DNA from: Dehalococcoidia bacterium
GTDB lineage: Bacteria > Chloroflexota > Dehalococcoidia > Lucifugimonadales > UBA3495
Reading direction: 5' to 3'
DNA: 43,698 nucleotides
Assembly: GCA_021295965.1 (NCBI GenBank)
Contig: JAGWBI010000005.1
Span: 85,763-129,460, forward strand
In this document: positions 31,291 through 38,626 of the stretch, piece by piece
How positions within the stretch are numbered: position 1 is the first letter of the stretch
Layout of the letters: every line of letters begins with the position of its first letter
Translations under genes and position numbers: made by a program
The notes under the pieces: model-generated
Databases searched by the model: none
What the model was told of the DNA's origin: nothing
Seen by the model: the letters and a program-made list of their open reading frames with translations, nothing else

Positions 31291-31593
31291 TCAGTCCGAC
31301 GACGGCAGTTGTTTGGCCTCCTGCAACTCCATCGGCTCCCCGTCGAGCCGCAGGTCGCACTTGCCCGCCTTGGTAATGAGTACCGATACGCTGCCATCGG
31401 CTGAGGTGAGCCGCTTGCCCATGGTAACCTCCGGCGCGTCGTCCGCCGAAGTCACCCCGCCGAAATCCACGCTGGCACTCTTGACTTGCAGCAGAATATC
31501 GCCGTCGGTCAAATCCCCCTCGCCGCTGGCCTTACTGACGATCATCTCGGCCCCGCCGGGTCCGACGTAACGCTGTCCAGTCTTCAGATTCAT
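31291..31593 (-). CDS. Rubredoxin-knuckle-like repeat protein without most cysteines
   Basis: A 100-residue protein built from two related segments: LKTGQRYVGPGGAEMIVSKASGEGDL (residues about 3-28) and MGKRLTSADGSVSVLITKAGKCDLRLDGEPMEL (57-89). Both resemble the desulforedoxin/rubredoxin-like knuckle GKRYxCPxCGxExxVTKGG with LxCxGxPMEL, but the CxxC pairs are replaced by GPGG and SADG. Only one Cys (near residue 82, GKCDL) remains, so metal binding as in the family is unlikely. The closing KQLPSSD also fits related proteins. It lies between the LLM oxidoreductase and the cysteine-synthesis genes, and this family placement is my inference. Confidence 0.55.
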   Translation of the reverse strand: MNLKTGQRYVGPGGAEMIVSKASGEGDLTDGDILLQVKSASVDFGGVTSADDAPEVTMGKRLTSADGSVSVLITKAGKCDLRLDGEPMELQEAKQLPSSD

Positions 31594-31680
31594 CGCTGGA
31601 AATACCCCTCAGTTTCGCATTTGTTCGGTGGATTATAGACAGCCGCGCCCGGAACCGTCAACGCGAGGCGTCGAAACTCA

Positions 31681-31808
31681 GGGCTTGTGGAAAGTAATCA
31701 GCCTCTTTGGTTTCCGCTCATCCTGAGCCTGTCGAAGGATGCCACCGTTGCCGGAGGCATGGTTCGACAGGCTCACCATGAGCGGTTGGAGGGAATTTGC
31801 ACAAGCCC
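31681..31808. repeat. MITE-like palindromic element, complete copy
   Basis: The ends GGGCTTGTGGAAA (31681-31693) and TTTGCACAAGCCC (31796-31808) are inverted repeats with one mismatch. Inside, about 30-bp arms (31714-31743 and 31756-31785, beginning CCGCTCATCCTGAGCCTGTC and ending CACCATGAGCGG) also pair. Total length is about 128 bp and no protein is encoded. A second copy's right half lies at 1-68. The size and shape fit a non-autonomous miniature transposon or REP-like element. Together with its flanks it fills the 31594-31887 gap, where I see no gene. Confidence 0.72.
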
Positions 31809-31887
31809 CTTGGTCGAAACTCACCAGAAAATGCGAAAGGGGCAGCCCGAAGACTGCCCCGCGTTCAGTGTTTCGCGCACTACAGAA

Positions 31888-32838
31888 TCACCACCAGATT
31901 TTGCCCTGCGCCTCTTTCGCCAGCGTCTCGTAATCCTTCGTCCATAGCTGGCTGCTCAGGTACTTCCAGCCGCCATCGGCGAGGAGGCAAACCATGTTGC
32001 CGCCCTCCATGCGCTCCGCCTGTTTCAACGCGCCGGCGATCACCGAACCAGAAGAGATACCGGCAAAAATGCCTTCCTTGTCCATCAACTCCTTGGTCAT
32101 GTAGAAGGAGTCGAAACTGTTCACCAGCAGCCGATTGTCCAGCAGGTTGATGTCCAGGATCGGAGGGATGAAGCCGTCTTCCAGCCGGCGCAAGCCGGAG
32201 ATGAAGTCGTCCGGTTCCGGCGCTACGGCGATTATCTTGATGTCGCTGCGGTGTTCCTTGAGCCTTCGGGCGTTGCCCATGAGCGTCCCGCCGGTGCCCA
32301 GACCGGCCACGAACACATCAACGTCGGGCAGATCTTCCACGATTTCCTGGCCGGTGCCCTCGTAGTGGGCTTCGGGATTGCCTTCGTTGCCGTACTGGTA
32401 GAGCATCAGGTAGTCGTGGGGGTTCTTTTCCACCATCTCCTGGGCGACGACCACGCTGCCGTTAGTGCCCAGCGCGCCGTCGGAATAAACGATCTCCGCC
32501 CCGTAGGCTTCCAGCAGATGAGTGCGTTCCACCGACACGTTCTCGGGCATCACCACCTTGACCTTGTAGCCCTTCAGCCGCCCGATCATCGCCAGGGAGA
32601 TCCCGGTGTTGCCCGAAGTCGGCTCCAGAATGGTCCGGTTGGGTGAAATCTCGCCGTCGGCCTCGGCCCGTTCGATCATCTTCAAGCCGATACGGTCCTT
32701 GACGCTGCCGGTGGGATTCTGCCCCTCCAGCTTGGCGTAGATGCGCACATCCGGATTGGGGCTGAGGTTCTGCAACTCCACCAACGGGGTGTTGCCGATG
32801 GTGCCGAGCAGCCCTTTGTGTACGTTTTTGGTGCCCAT
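31888..32838 (-). CDS. cysM: Cysteine synthase, CysM-type
   Basis: A 316-residue PLP-dependent O-acetyl/O-phosphoserine sulfhydrylase. The PLP Lys is Lys47 in NPTGSVKDR, the substrate loop TSGNTGISLAM follows, and GLGTGGTLMG binds the phosphate. The C-terminus LLADGGWKYLSSQLWTKDY with a final Trp closely recalls the mycobacterial CysM that uses O-phosphoserine and a thiocarboxylated carrier protein (CysO). The MoeB-like gene just upstream supports such a pathway, but no CysO-like carrier or Mec-like peptidase gene is in the window. Gene order on the minus strand: MoeB-like, then cysM, with 28 bp between. Confidence 0.88.
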   Translation of the reverse strand: MGTKNVHKGLLGTIGNTPLVELQNLSPNPDVRIYAKLEGQNPTGSVKDRIGLKMIERAEADGEISPNRTILEPTSGNTGISLAMIGRLKGYKVKVVMPENVSVERTHLLEAYGAEIVYSDGALGTNGSVVVAQEMVEKNPHDYLMLYQYGNEGNPEAHYEGTGQEIVEDLPDVDVFVAGLGTGGTLMGNARRLKEHRSDIKIIAVAPEPDDFISGLRRLEDGFIPPILDINLLDNRLLVNSFDSFYMTKELMDKEGIFAGISSGSVIAGALKQAERMEGGNMVCLLADGGWKYLSSQLWTKDYETLAKEAQGKIWW

Positions 32839-32866
32839 GAATGGCCCTTCGGGTCCGGGGCGGGTC

Positions 32867-33715
32867 TTACACTGCGCCGGCGGCGATGGCGACCGGTTCC
32901 GGAACCTCGGCTACGCCGCAGAAAACCTCGTAGTCGATGAGTTCCGTCACGGTCGGATTGTCGCCGCACAGCGGGCAAGCGGGATTGCGCCGCAGGCGCA
33001 CCTCTCGGAACTGCATACTCAGGGCGTCAATCACCAGCAGGCGCGAGGAAAGGCCATCGCCGATGCCCAGGATGTGTTTCAACGCTTCCGTGGCCTGGAT
33101 GGAACCCACCAGCCCGGTCAGCGCGCCCAGCACTCCGGCCTCGGCGCAGTTGGGAACCATGCCGGGAGGCGGCGGAGCCGGGAACAGGCAGCGGTAGCAG
33201 CCTTCTCCGGGCAGGAACACCGTGGCCTGGCCATCGAAGATCAGGATGCTGCCGTCGATCAGCGGCTTGTTCAGCAGGTAGCAGGCGTCGTTCACCAGGT
33301 AACGGGTGGCGAAGTTGTCCGCGCCGTTGATGACGATGTCGTACTGGCCGATTATGTCAAAGGCGTTCTCGGAAGTCAGCCAGGTTTCGTGTAATACGAC
33401 GTTCACTTCCGGATTGTAGGACAGGATGTTGTCCTTGGCCGACTGCACCTTGGGGCGGCCCACATCAGGGGTGTGGTGCAGAATCTGGCGTTGCAGGTTG
33501 GACAACTCGACAACGTCAAAGTCAACGATGCCCAGTTTGCCGACGCCGGCGAGGGACAGGTACACGGCGGAAGGAGAACCCAGACCGCCGGCCCCGATTA
33601 TGAGCGCGCTGGCCTCCATCATCTTGCGCTGGCCGGCGCTGCCGACATCCTGCATGATGATGTGGCGACTGTAGCGTTTTACCTGGTCGGGGGTCAGGCG
33701 AAGGGGCTGGACCAT
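32867..33715 (-). CDS. MoeB/ThiF-type E1-like adenylyltransferase
   Basis: A 282-residue E1-like enzyme. Nucleotide-binding GAGGLGSPSAVYLSLAGVG, then VDFDVVELSNLQRQ and the Asp in INGADNFATRYLVNDACY are present. The catalytic-Cys motif VPNCAEAGVLG is intact, and two Cys pairs, CYRC and CPLC, form the zinc site. The tail ELIDYEVFCG is as in MoeZ/MoeB; no rhodanese domain follows. It adenylates the C-terminal Gly of a sulfur-carrier protein (ThiS, MoaD or CysO). With cysM it suggests carrier-bound sulfide for cysteine synthesis. ATG 33715 was chosen: GGGAGG lies eight bases upstream; a TTG at 33721 is too close to it. Confidence 0.9.
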   Translation of the reverse strand: MVQPLRLTPDQVKRYSRHIIMQDVGSAGQRKMMEASALIIGAGGLGSPSAVYLSLAGVGKLGIVDFDVVELSNLQRQILHHTPDVGRPKVQSAKDNILSYNPEVNVVLHETWLTSENAFDIIGQYDIVINGADNFATRYLVNDACYLLNKPLIDGSILIFDGQATVFLPGEGCYRCLFPAPPPPGMVPNCAEAGVLGALTGLVGSIQATEALKHILGIGDGLSSRLLVIDALSMQFREVRLRRNPACPLCGDNPTVTELIDYEVFCGVAEVPEPVAIAAGAV

Positions 33716-33892
33716 TTCCAATTCCTCCCTTGGGGTGGATTCTTCGTTGCAACGAAAAACCTGCGTCCTCGACCGTCAGGCGACGGCTTTCGGCGGGCGC
33801 AGGCGCGGCTCAAATCGCAAACCGCCTGCCCCTATGTGCTGGGACAGGCGCAGAGATCACGTGGCAGTTGGATTGACAGCATTAGATGGGAA

Positions 33893-33922
33893 AGTGTATC
33901 GCCGGGCCGGAAAACTTGTCAA
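33893..33922 (-). promoter_or_regulatory. Promoter of the moeB-like/cysM operon
   Basis: On the minus strand TTGACA (33922-33917) and TACACT (33898-33893) are 18 bp apart. Transcription would start near 33886 and leave an approximately 165-nt leader before ATG 33715. That leader holds GC-rich stem sequences and the 14-bp palindrome TTCGTTGCAACGAA at 33743-33756 just upstream of the ribosome site, which may be an operator. I do not recognise a known riboswitch. The leader fills most of the gap to the Rrf2 gene. Confidence 0.55.
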
Positions 33923-33939
33923 GGTACTGGCAAACTACG

Positions 33940-34410
33940 CTAAGCCGAGCCGGCGGGAACCGGGTCCGGCAAGGCCTGCCGATGGTCTCCTTCCGCAATC
34001 AGCGCGCTCTGCCGCTCGGCTAGGTGGGCCAGCGTGGTCGCTTCCAGCACCTGCTGGATGGATTCCTCCACCGATTGCCAGATTTCCTTCTGGGCGCACG
34101 AATCGGCGAACATGCAGTCCGTGGGCAAAGTGAGGCAGTCCAACGGGGATGAATTTCCATCCAGTTCCTGCATGATGTCGTACAGGTTGACGGTCTGCGG
34201 ATGCCGCGCCAGCAGGTGACCACCCTGAGGCCCGCGCCGGCTATGCACGAAACCGCTCTTGTTGAGGGTGGACATCAGCCGTTCCAGGTAGGGTTCGGGG
34301 ATGCCCTGGCGATACGCGATGGCCGCAGTCTGCACCGGGCCATCACCGTAGCGCATGGCCAACTCAACCAACGCCCGCACGCCGTAGTCAACTCGCATCG
34401 GGACGCGCAA
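33940..34410 (-). CDS. Rrf2-family (IscR/CymR-like) regulator
   Basis: A 156-residue Rrf2 transcription factor: MRVPMRVDYGVRALVELAMR opens the winged helix, recognition helix IPEPYLERLMSTLNKSGFVHSRRGPQGG follows. Three cysteines at residues 92, 99 and 105 (DCLTLPTDCMFADSCAQ) match the [2Fe-2S] ligands of IscR (92, 98, 104), so it probably senses Fe-S or sulfur state. It sits directly upstream of the sulfur genes (moeB-like, cysM) and is the likely regulator. The TTG start at 34410 was chosen: GGAGG lies seven bases upstream and the N-terminus matches family length; ATG 34398 is an alternative. Autoregulation is plausible. Confidence 0.88.
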   Translation of the reverse strand: MRVPMRVDYGVRALVELAMRYGDGPVQTAAIAYRQGIPEPYLERLMSTLNKSGFVHSRRGPQGGHLLARHPQTVNLYDIMQELDGNSSPLDCLTLPTDCMFADSCAQKEIWQSVEESIQQVLEATTLAHLAERQSALIAEGDHRQALPDPVPAGSA

Positions 34411-34433
34411 AACGACACCTCCGTTATGCGGTG

Positions 34434-34463
34434 ATTATAACCAATCGGATGCAGGTATGCCAA
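34434..34463 (-). promoter_or_regulatory. Promoter of Rrf2-family regulator gene
   Basis: On the minus strand TTGGCA (34463-34458) and a perfect TATAAT (34439-34434) are separated by 18 bp. Transcription would begin near 34427, leaving a short leader that includes the GGAGG before the TTG start. Confidence 0.65.
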
Positions 34464-34511
34464 CCTTGTCAGATTCTTTCCCAGGGCAGTCGCATTTGGG
34501 GCTCCACATAT

Positions 34512-34616
34512 CCGTCATTCCCGCGAAAGCGGGAATCCAGTGGCCACAATTGTTTGTTTCGTTGCAGATGTACTGACTTTCGGGTTACCGGACTCCGATT
34601 TTCACCGGAGAGACGG
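34512..34616. repeat. Inverted-repeat element (GTCATTCCCGCG family)
   Basis: CCGTCATTCCCGCGAAAGCG opens the element and CACCGGAGAGACGG closes it, about 105 bp. The opening is the same as at 24030 and similar hairpins occur at 4236 and 31178. Together with its flanks it fills the gap 34464-34657, where no gene is seen. Confidence 0.55.
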
Positions 34617-34657
34617 ATGAGATTATTTGAAATGCGATTGCCCTGGATTCTTTCCGC

Positions 34658-35071
34658 TTAACCGCTCGTCCTGCGGTCGTAAACTGTCATATACGTCCCG
34701 ATGCCGGTGGCTATCAGTTGGCCGTCCTCTCCGGTTATCTCCATGTCGCCGACGATGATGCGCCCGCCCCGGCTCTTGATGCTGCTGCGCGCGGTGAGTT
34801 CGCCGTCCCGGGCCGGCGCGATGAAGTTCAGCTTGAGCTCGATGGTCACGGCGTGCTCGCCCTCGTTCAGCGTCGAACGGCAGGCTCGAAAGAACGCATA
34901 GTCGGCCAACGCCACCAGAATCCCGCCCTGGACGACGCCAGCGCCTTGCCGGTGGCGGTCGGCCACGGTCATAAAGGCCGTACCAACGCCGTTGCGGGAC
35001 TCACCCGGCCGGATTCCCAGCATTTCGGCGAAGGGGCCATCCTGCGCCTCTGCCGGTCCTTGTTGACTCAT
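34658..35071 (-). CDS. PaaI-family hotdog thioesterase
   Basis: A 137-residue hotdog-fold protein: FAEMLGIRPGESRNGVGTAFMTV, then VVQGGILVALADYAFFRACRS with the catalytic-type Asp in LADYAFF, and KLNFIAPARDGELTARSSIK. PaaI-like thioesterases hydrolyse acyl-CoA, often phenylacetyl-CoA derivatives. The start was set to ATG 35071, which has AGGAG ten bases upstream; ATG 35080 is only one base from the site. A longer frame from 35137 is unlikely. It lies alone on the minus strand between divergent neighbours. Confidence 0.82.
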   Translation of the reverse strand: MSQQGPAEAQDGPFAEMLGIRPGESRNGVGTAFMTVADRHRQGAGVVQGGILVALADYAFFRACRSTLNEGEHAVTIELKLNFIAPARDGELTARSSIKSRGGRIIVGDMEITGEDGQLIATGIGTYMTVYDRRTSG

Positions 35072-35227
35072 CGGTCGCATGCTCCTTTGTGTTTCCAGTG
35101 GCCCGGCCCGCCGCAGGCGGGTCGGGACATCGGCCATTATACTTGCGGCCGTCGGTGCAATGTCTTCTGCCGCCGGCTATACTTGCTATCCGATATTTGA
35201 CGGCGCCGCCACTTATTGCCACCTACG

Positions 35228-35617
35228 ATGTCACCCATGACGAAAGGACTGCTCACCGCCCTGGGCGTGATGCTGATTTGTACGGTCGTGCCGGTGGCGC
35301 AACTGCTGCTCGCGCCTTTCGGCCCGTTCCTGGGCGCCTACTTCGGCATACGCGACATCAACACAACAGGGGACCAACCGTTGATGGCGGCGGCCAAGTT
35401 CGGCGCGGTGGTCGCCACGGCCTCAGCGGCGATACTGGTCGTCATCGCCATCGTATTGACCGCCCTGCTGGATATTCCCACGAGGTTCGTCATATTGACC
35501 TGGATCGCGGTGGTGGTTTTCTCGGCTTACGTGGCCGTTATGAGCACCCTGGGCGGCCTGTATCGCCTGATGAAGCAGCGGACGGCCGCCCCGGCCGCCT
35601 CCGCCGGGGCGGATTAG
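35228..35617 (+). CDS. Small membrane protein
   Basis: About 129 residues with three to four hydrophobic segments: LLTALGVMLICTVVPVAQLLL, FGAVVATASAAILVVIAIVL and FVILTWIAVVVFSAYVAVMST (each given in part). A loop (GAYFGIRDINTTGDQPLM) follows the first segment. No motif is recognised; it may be a DUF-type inner-membrane protein. ATG 35228 or 35237 both possible. It precedes larB by only three bases, which suggests an operon, perhaps with a link to nickel or metal traffic, although this is not shown by the sequence. Confidence 0.65.
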   Translation: MSPMTKGLLTALGVMLICTVVPVAQLLLAPFGPFLGAYFGIRDINTTGDQPLMAAAKFGAVVATASAAILVVIAIVLTALLDIPTRFVILTWIAVVVFSAYVAVMSTLGGLYRLMKQRTAAPAASAGAD

Positions 35618-35620
35618 CCG

Positions 35621-36397
35621 GTGGCGCTGACCGATGCAGAGCGGGGGGCGCTGGTTTCCCTGCTGGAAAGCGTCCGCGACGGCAGGATGGACGTTTCCGA
35701 CGCCGTAGCCGCCCTTCGTGACCTGCCCTACCAGGACTTGGGATACGCCCGGCTGGATCACCACCGACCCTTGCGTACCGGCTGGCCGGAGGTGGTGCTG
35801 GCCGAAGGCAAGACTGCGGAGCAAACCGCCGGCATCGTCGAAGCGATGGCCGGCCGCGGCCATCCGGTGCTGGTGACCCGCGCCGCGCCGGACGTTTATG
35901 ATGCCGTGGCTACTGCGGTTCCGGAGGCCCAGTACCACGAGTTGGCCCGGTGCATCGCGGTTCCTGACGCCCGGCCCGTGGCGCAGCGAGAGGTCGGTCT
36001 GCTCATCCTGACCGGAGGCACCGCCGACCTGCCGGTTGCGGAGGAAGCGACCATCACCGCGCAATTAATGGGTTGCAAAGTCACTCGCATCAGCGATGTC
36101 GGGGTTGCCGGGCTGCATCGTCTGCTGGCGCAGCGGGAGAGCCTGCAGGAGGCCCGGGTGATCATCGTCGTCGCCGGCATGGAGGCGGCCCTGGCCAGCG
36201 TGGTGTCCGGGCTGGTGTCGGCGCCGGTCATCGCCGTGCCCACCAGCGTCGGCTATGGCGCAAGTTTCGGTGGGATGGCCGCGCTGCTGGGGATGCTGAA
36301 CGCCTGCGCCCCCGGCGTTGGCGTGGTGAACATTGACAACGGGTTCGGCGCGGGTTACCTGGCGGCGCAGATTTGTCAGATGCCGGAGGCGGATTGA
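35621..36397 (+). CDS. larB: LarB, nickel-pincer cofactor synthesis carboxylase
   Basis: A 258-residue LarB (AIR-carboxylase-like) protein, beginning at GTG: LPYQDLGYARLDHHRPLRTG and WPEVVLAEGKTAEQT are typical of the N-terminal LarB part, followed by LILTGGTADLPVAEEA, ITAQLMGCKV and the C-terminal VGYGASFGGMAALLGMLNACAPGVGVVNIDNGFGAG segment (given in outline). LarB carboxylates and hydrolyses nicotinic acid adenine dinucleotide to start the synthesis of the nickel-pincer cofactor of lactate racemase; larC, larE and a LarA homologue are not in the window. Spacing of three bases from the membrane gene suggests co-transcription. Confidence 0.88.
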   Translation: MALTDAERGALVSLLESVRDGRMDVSDAVAALRDLPYQDLGYARLDHHRPLRTGWPEVVLAEGKTAEQTAGIVEAMAGRGHPVLVTRAAPDVYDAVATAVPEAQYHELARCIAVPDARPVAQREVGLLILTGGTADLPVAEEATITAQLMGCKVTRISDVGVAGLHRLLAQRESLQEARVIIVVAGMEAALASVVSGLVSAPVIAVPTSVGYGASFGGMAALLGMLNACAPGVGVVNIDNGFGAGYLAAQICQMPEAD

Positions 36398-36428
36398 GCG
36401 CACCCGGATTTTATGAACCCCGGATCTT

Positions 36429-37382
36429 ATGAACAATAAATGGCTGCTACTGGGGTTCCTGACGGCAGCGGTGTTCGGCGGGCTGGTGGCCTATGGCGAT
36501 TTTCGGCAAGTTGGGCAAATGCTCGTCAACTCCCCGTCGGCTTACGGAGCGTTCGCCCTGGCAGCCGGTTTGGCGCTGCTCAACTACGCCGTGCGCTTCC
36601 TGCGGTGGTCAATGTACCTACGCGCGCTGAGCATCTACGTGCCTTTGCGGGTGAGCCTGCCGGTGTTTCTGGCCGGGTTGGCATTGGCCATAACGCCGGG
36701 CAAGGTCGGCGAACTGCTCAAGAGCGTATGGTTGGACCAACGCTCTGGAGTCCCGGTAGCCACGTCTGCGCCCGCGGTGGTCATGGAGCGGCTCACGGAC
36801 GTCATATCCGTCGCCCTGCTGGGGTTGACCGGCGTTCTGCTGCTCCCGCCGGCCATGGCCATCGTCATCGGGGCGGTCCTGGTGGCAGGTATCGCCTTGG
36901 GCCTGCTGGCCGCCTCCCGGTATGGCACGATGGCGTTGCGGTTGCCCGTTCTGCGGAAGTGGCAGGAACCGCTGGCGCAGTCGCAGGAAGGACTGCAACG
37001 CCTGATGTCCCCGCGCCTGCTGACGGCGGCGGTAACCCTCGGCGCGCTGGCCTGGGCCGCTGAGGGCGTCGCGCTCTGGGTGATCATCGTCGGGTTGGGA
37101 GATTCCATCGCGCTGGGCGTGGCGTTGCCCATATCCGCGGCAGCGGCCCTGGTGGGCGCGGTAACCGCGCTGCCCGGCGGGTTGGTAGGCTTCGAAGGAA
37201 GCATGGTCGCGCTGCTGGGCCAGGCTGGGCTTTCTGCAACCGCGGCGGCGGTGGCGACACTGTTGACCCGGCTGGCGACGCTCTGGCTGGCCGTGCTCAT
37301 CGGCCTGGCGGCGTGGCTGTGGCTGACTCGGACAGGACGACGGCCAGATTCCGGGACCGAAATCGCCCATGAGCCAGATTAG
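36429..37382 (+). CDS. UPF0104/lysylphosphatidylglycerol-synthase-type membrane protein
   Basis: A 317-residue protein with about seven to eight hydrophobic helices, of the UPF0104/AglD (flippase-like domain of MprF) family. The characteristic loop LAITPGKVGELLKSVWL (about 86-102) is present, and PGGLVGFEGSMVALL occurs near the C-terminus. Such proteins move lipids or lipid-linked sugars; no catalytic synthase domain is present. The 5' region shows an exact duplication of a 16-bp start segment (36403-36418 and 36419-36434), so a second ATG at 36413 gives only an eight-codon frame. It overlaps the UbiA-type gene by 14 bases. Confidence 0.85.
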   Translation: MNNKWLLLGFLTAAVFGGLVAYGDFRQVGQMLVNSPSAYGAFALAAGLALLNYAVRFLRWSMYLRALSIYVPLRVSLPVFLAGLALAITPGKVGELLKSVWLDQRSGVPVATSAPAVVMERLTDVISVALLGLTGVLLLPPAMAIVIGAVLVAGIALGLLAASRYGTMALRLPVLRKWQEPLAQSQEGLQRLMSPRLLTAAVTLGALAWAAEGVALWVIIVGLGDSIALGVALPISAAAALVGAVTALPGGLVGFEGSMVALLGQAGLSATAAAVATLLTRLATLWLAVLIGLAAWLWLTRTGRRPDSGTEIAHEPD

Positions 37383-38274
37383 CGGCCTGCTGCGCACGGC
37401 GCGCCCCCGCCAGTGGGTGAAAAACCTGTTGGTGTTCCTGCCCCTGCTGTTCGCCGTGGACCTGGTGTGGTCACCCGGAGACTTGGCAACGCTCCTGCCC
37501 TACGCGCCGCGATTGGCGGTTCTGTTCGCCTCCTTCTGCGCGTTATCTTCCGCCGTGTACGTCATGAACGACGTCGCCGACCGCGAGGCCGACCGCCATC
37601 ATCCCACCAAGCGGAGGCGTCCCGTAGCGTCAGGCGTCCTGCCGGTGTGGTTGGCCGTGGCGGGTATTGTCGTACTTGCGGCCGGTGGAATGTTCGGGCT
37701 GCTCGCTATATCGGGCCAATTCGGGTGGTTGTTGGCTATTGGCGCCGTCTATCTGCTGGTCAACGTGGGCTATTCTCTCGCGCTCAAGCGGGTAGCCCTG
37801 GTTGACGTGATGCTGGTGGCGGGAGGATACGTGCTGCGGGCCGTGGCCGGAGCGGTGGCCGTGGGAGCCGCCCCGTCGCCGTGGCTGTACGCGGTGACTG
37901 CAGCCGGCGCGCTGTTCATCGTCGTGGGCCGGCGTTACGCCGAGGCGCGGCTGGCCGGCGCGGACCCGGACGCGCAGCGGGCCACGCTGCAACACTACGG
38001 CCCCCCGTTGGGCGGACAGTTGCTCATTCTCTCCGCCACCGCCGCGCTGGTCAGCTACACCCTCTACGCCGTGGAAGCCGACAACCTGCCCGACAACAAC
38101 ACCATGCTCCTCACCGTCCCTCTGGTGATCTTCGGCCTCTTCCGCTATCTCTACCTGCTCAACCACAGCAGAGACGCCGAATCGCCGGAAATCCTGATGC
38201 TGCGGGACCCGCCCCTGCTCGTCGCTATCGTGGCGTGGATAGTGGTTGCCGGGGCGGTGCTGGTGATCAACTGA
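37369..38274 (+). CDS. UbiA-type prenyltransferase (DPPR-synthase-like)
   Basis: A 301-residue integral membrane prenyltransferase. The first Asp-rich motif NDVADREADRHHPTKRRRP (about 65-83) with the KxxRP tail matches decaprenylphosphate phosphoribosyltransferase-like members; RPRQWVKNLLVFLPL opens the protein. About seven to nine hydrophobic helices follow. It transfers a prenyl or polyprenyl phosphate to a phosphoribose or aromatic acceptor; which one is not determined. Overlap with the upstream UPF0104 gene supports a common role in lipid-linked sugar or cell-envelope metabolism. Confidence 0.86.
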   Translation: MSQISGLLRTARPRQWVKNLLVFLPLLFAVDLVWSPGDLATLLPYAPRLAVLFASFCALSSAVYVMNDVADREADRHHPTKRRRPVASGVLPVWLAVAGIVVLAAGGMFGLLAISGQFGWLLAIGAVYLLVNVGYSLALKRVALVDVMLVAGGYVLRAVAGAVAVGAAPSPWLYAVTAAGALFIVVGRRYAEARLAGADPDAQRATLQHYGPPLGGQLLILSATAALVSYTLYAVEADNLPDNNTMLLTVPLVIFGLFRYLYLLNHSRDAESPEILMLRDPPLLVAIVAWIVVAGAVLVIN

Positions 38275-38291
38275 GCTCCGCTCTCCTGCGC

Positions 38292-38297
38292 TATAAT
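38292..38297 (+). promoter_or_regulatory. Candidate -10 box for DUF433 module
   Basis: A perfect TATAAT preceded by GC (GCGCTATAAT), 39 bp before ATG 38337. No clear -35 hexamer is seen at the usual distance. Confidence 0.4.
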
Positions 38298-38336
38298 CGT
38301 GTGACGTATTCCATTTATTCATAAGGTTCTGAAATC

Positions 38337-38603
38337 ATGGATTGGCGAGAACGTATCGTGACCACCCCCGGAGTGGTAGGCGGGCGGCCCCGCATCAAAG
38401 GAACCCGGTTGGCCGTGTCGCTCATCCTAGAGTTCATGTCCGCCGGGTCCAGCGAGGCGGAGATTCTTGAAGGCTATCCGCAGTTGTCCGCGGACGACGT
38501 GCGCGCCTGCCTGCGCTATGCTAGCGAGTCCTTGGAACCTCCGGTAACCTCGGAAATTGACGCTTGGATAAGGGAAGTCCCTTACGAAACTACACCCGAT
38601 TAA
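38337..38603 (+). CDS. DUF433 antitoxin-like protein
   Basis: An 88-residue DUF433 protein: MDWRERIVTTPGVVGGRPRI, then KGTRLAVSLILEFMSAGSSEAEI, GYPQLSADDVRACLRYA. The domain is a helix-turn-helix antitoxin. The DUF5615 toxin follows 23 bp downstream, so this pair looks complete. A second, 3'-truncated DUF433 gene with nearly the same N-terminus is at 39017. Confidence 0.88.
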   Translation: MDWRERIVTTPGVVGGRPRIKGTRLAVSLILEFMSAGSSEAEILEGYPQLSADDVRACLRYASESLEPPVTSEIDAWIREVPYETTPD

Positions 38604-38626
38604 CGACCTGATAGCATGAAGGTTAC

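Noticed and set aside
33722-33890. SAM or T-box riboswitch in the moeB-like leader
   Set aside because: Stems are visible but no known riboswitch core can be matched by eye.
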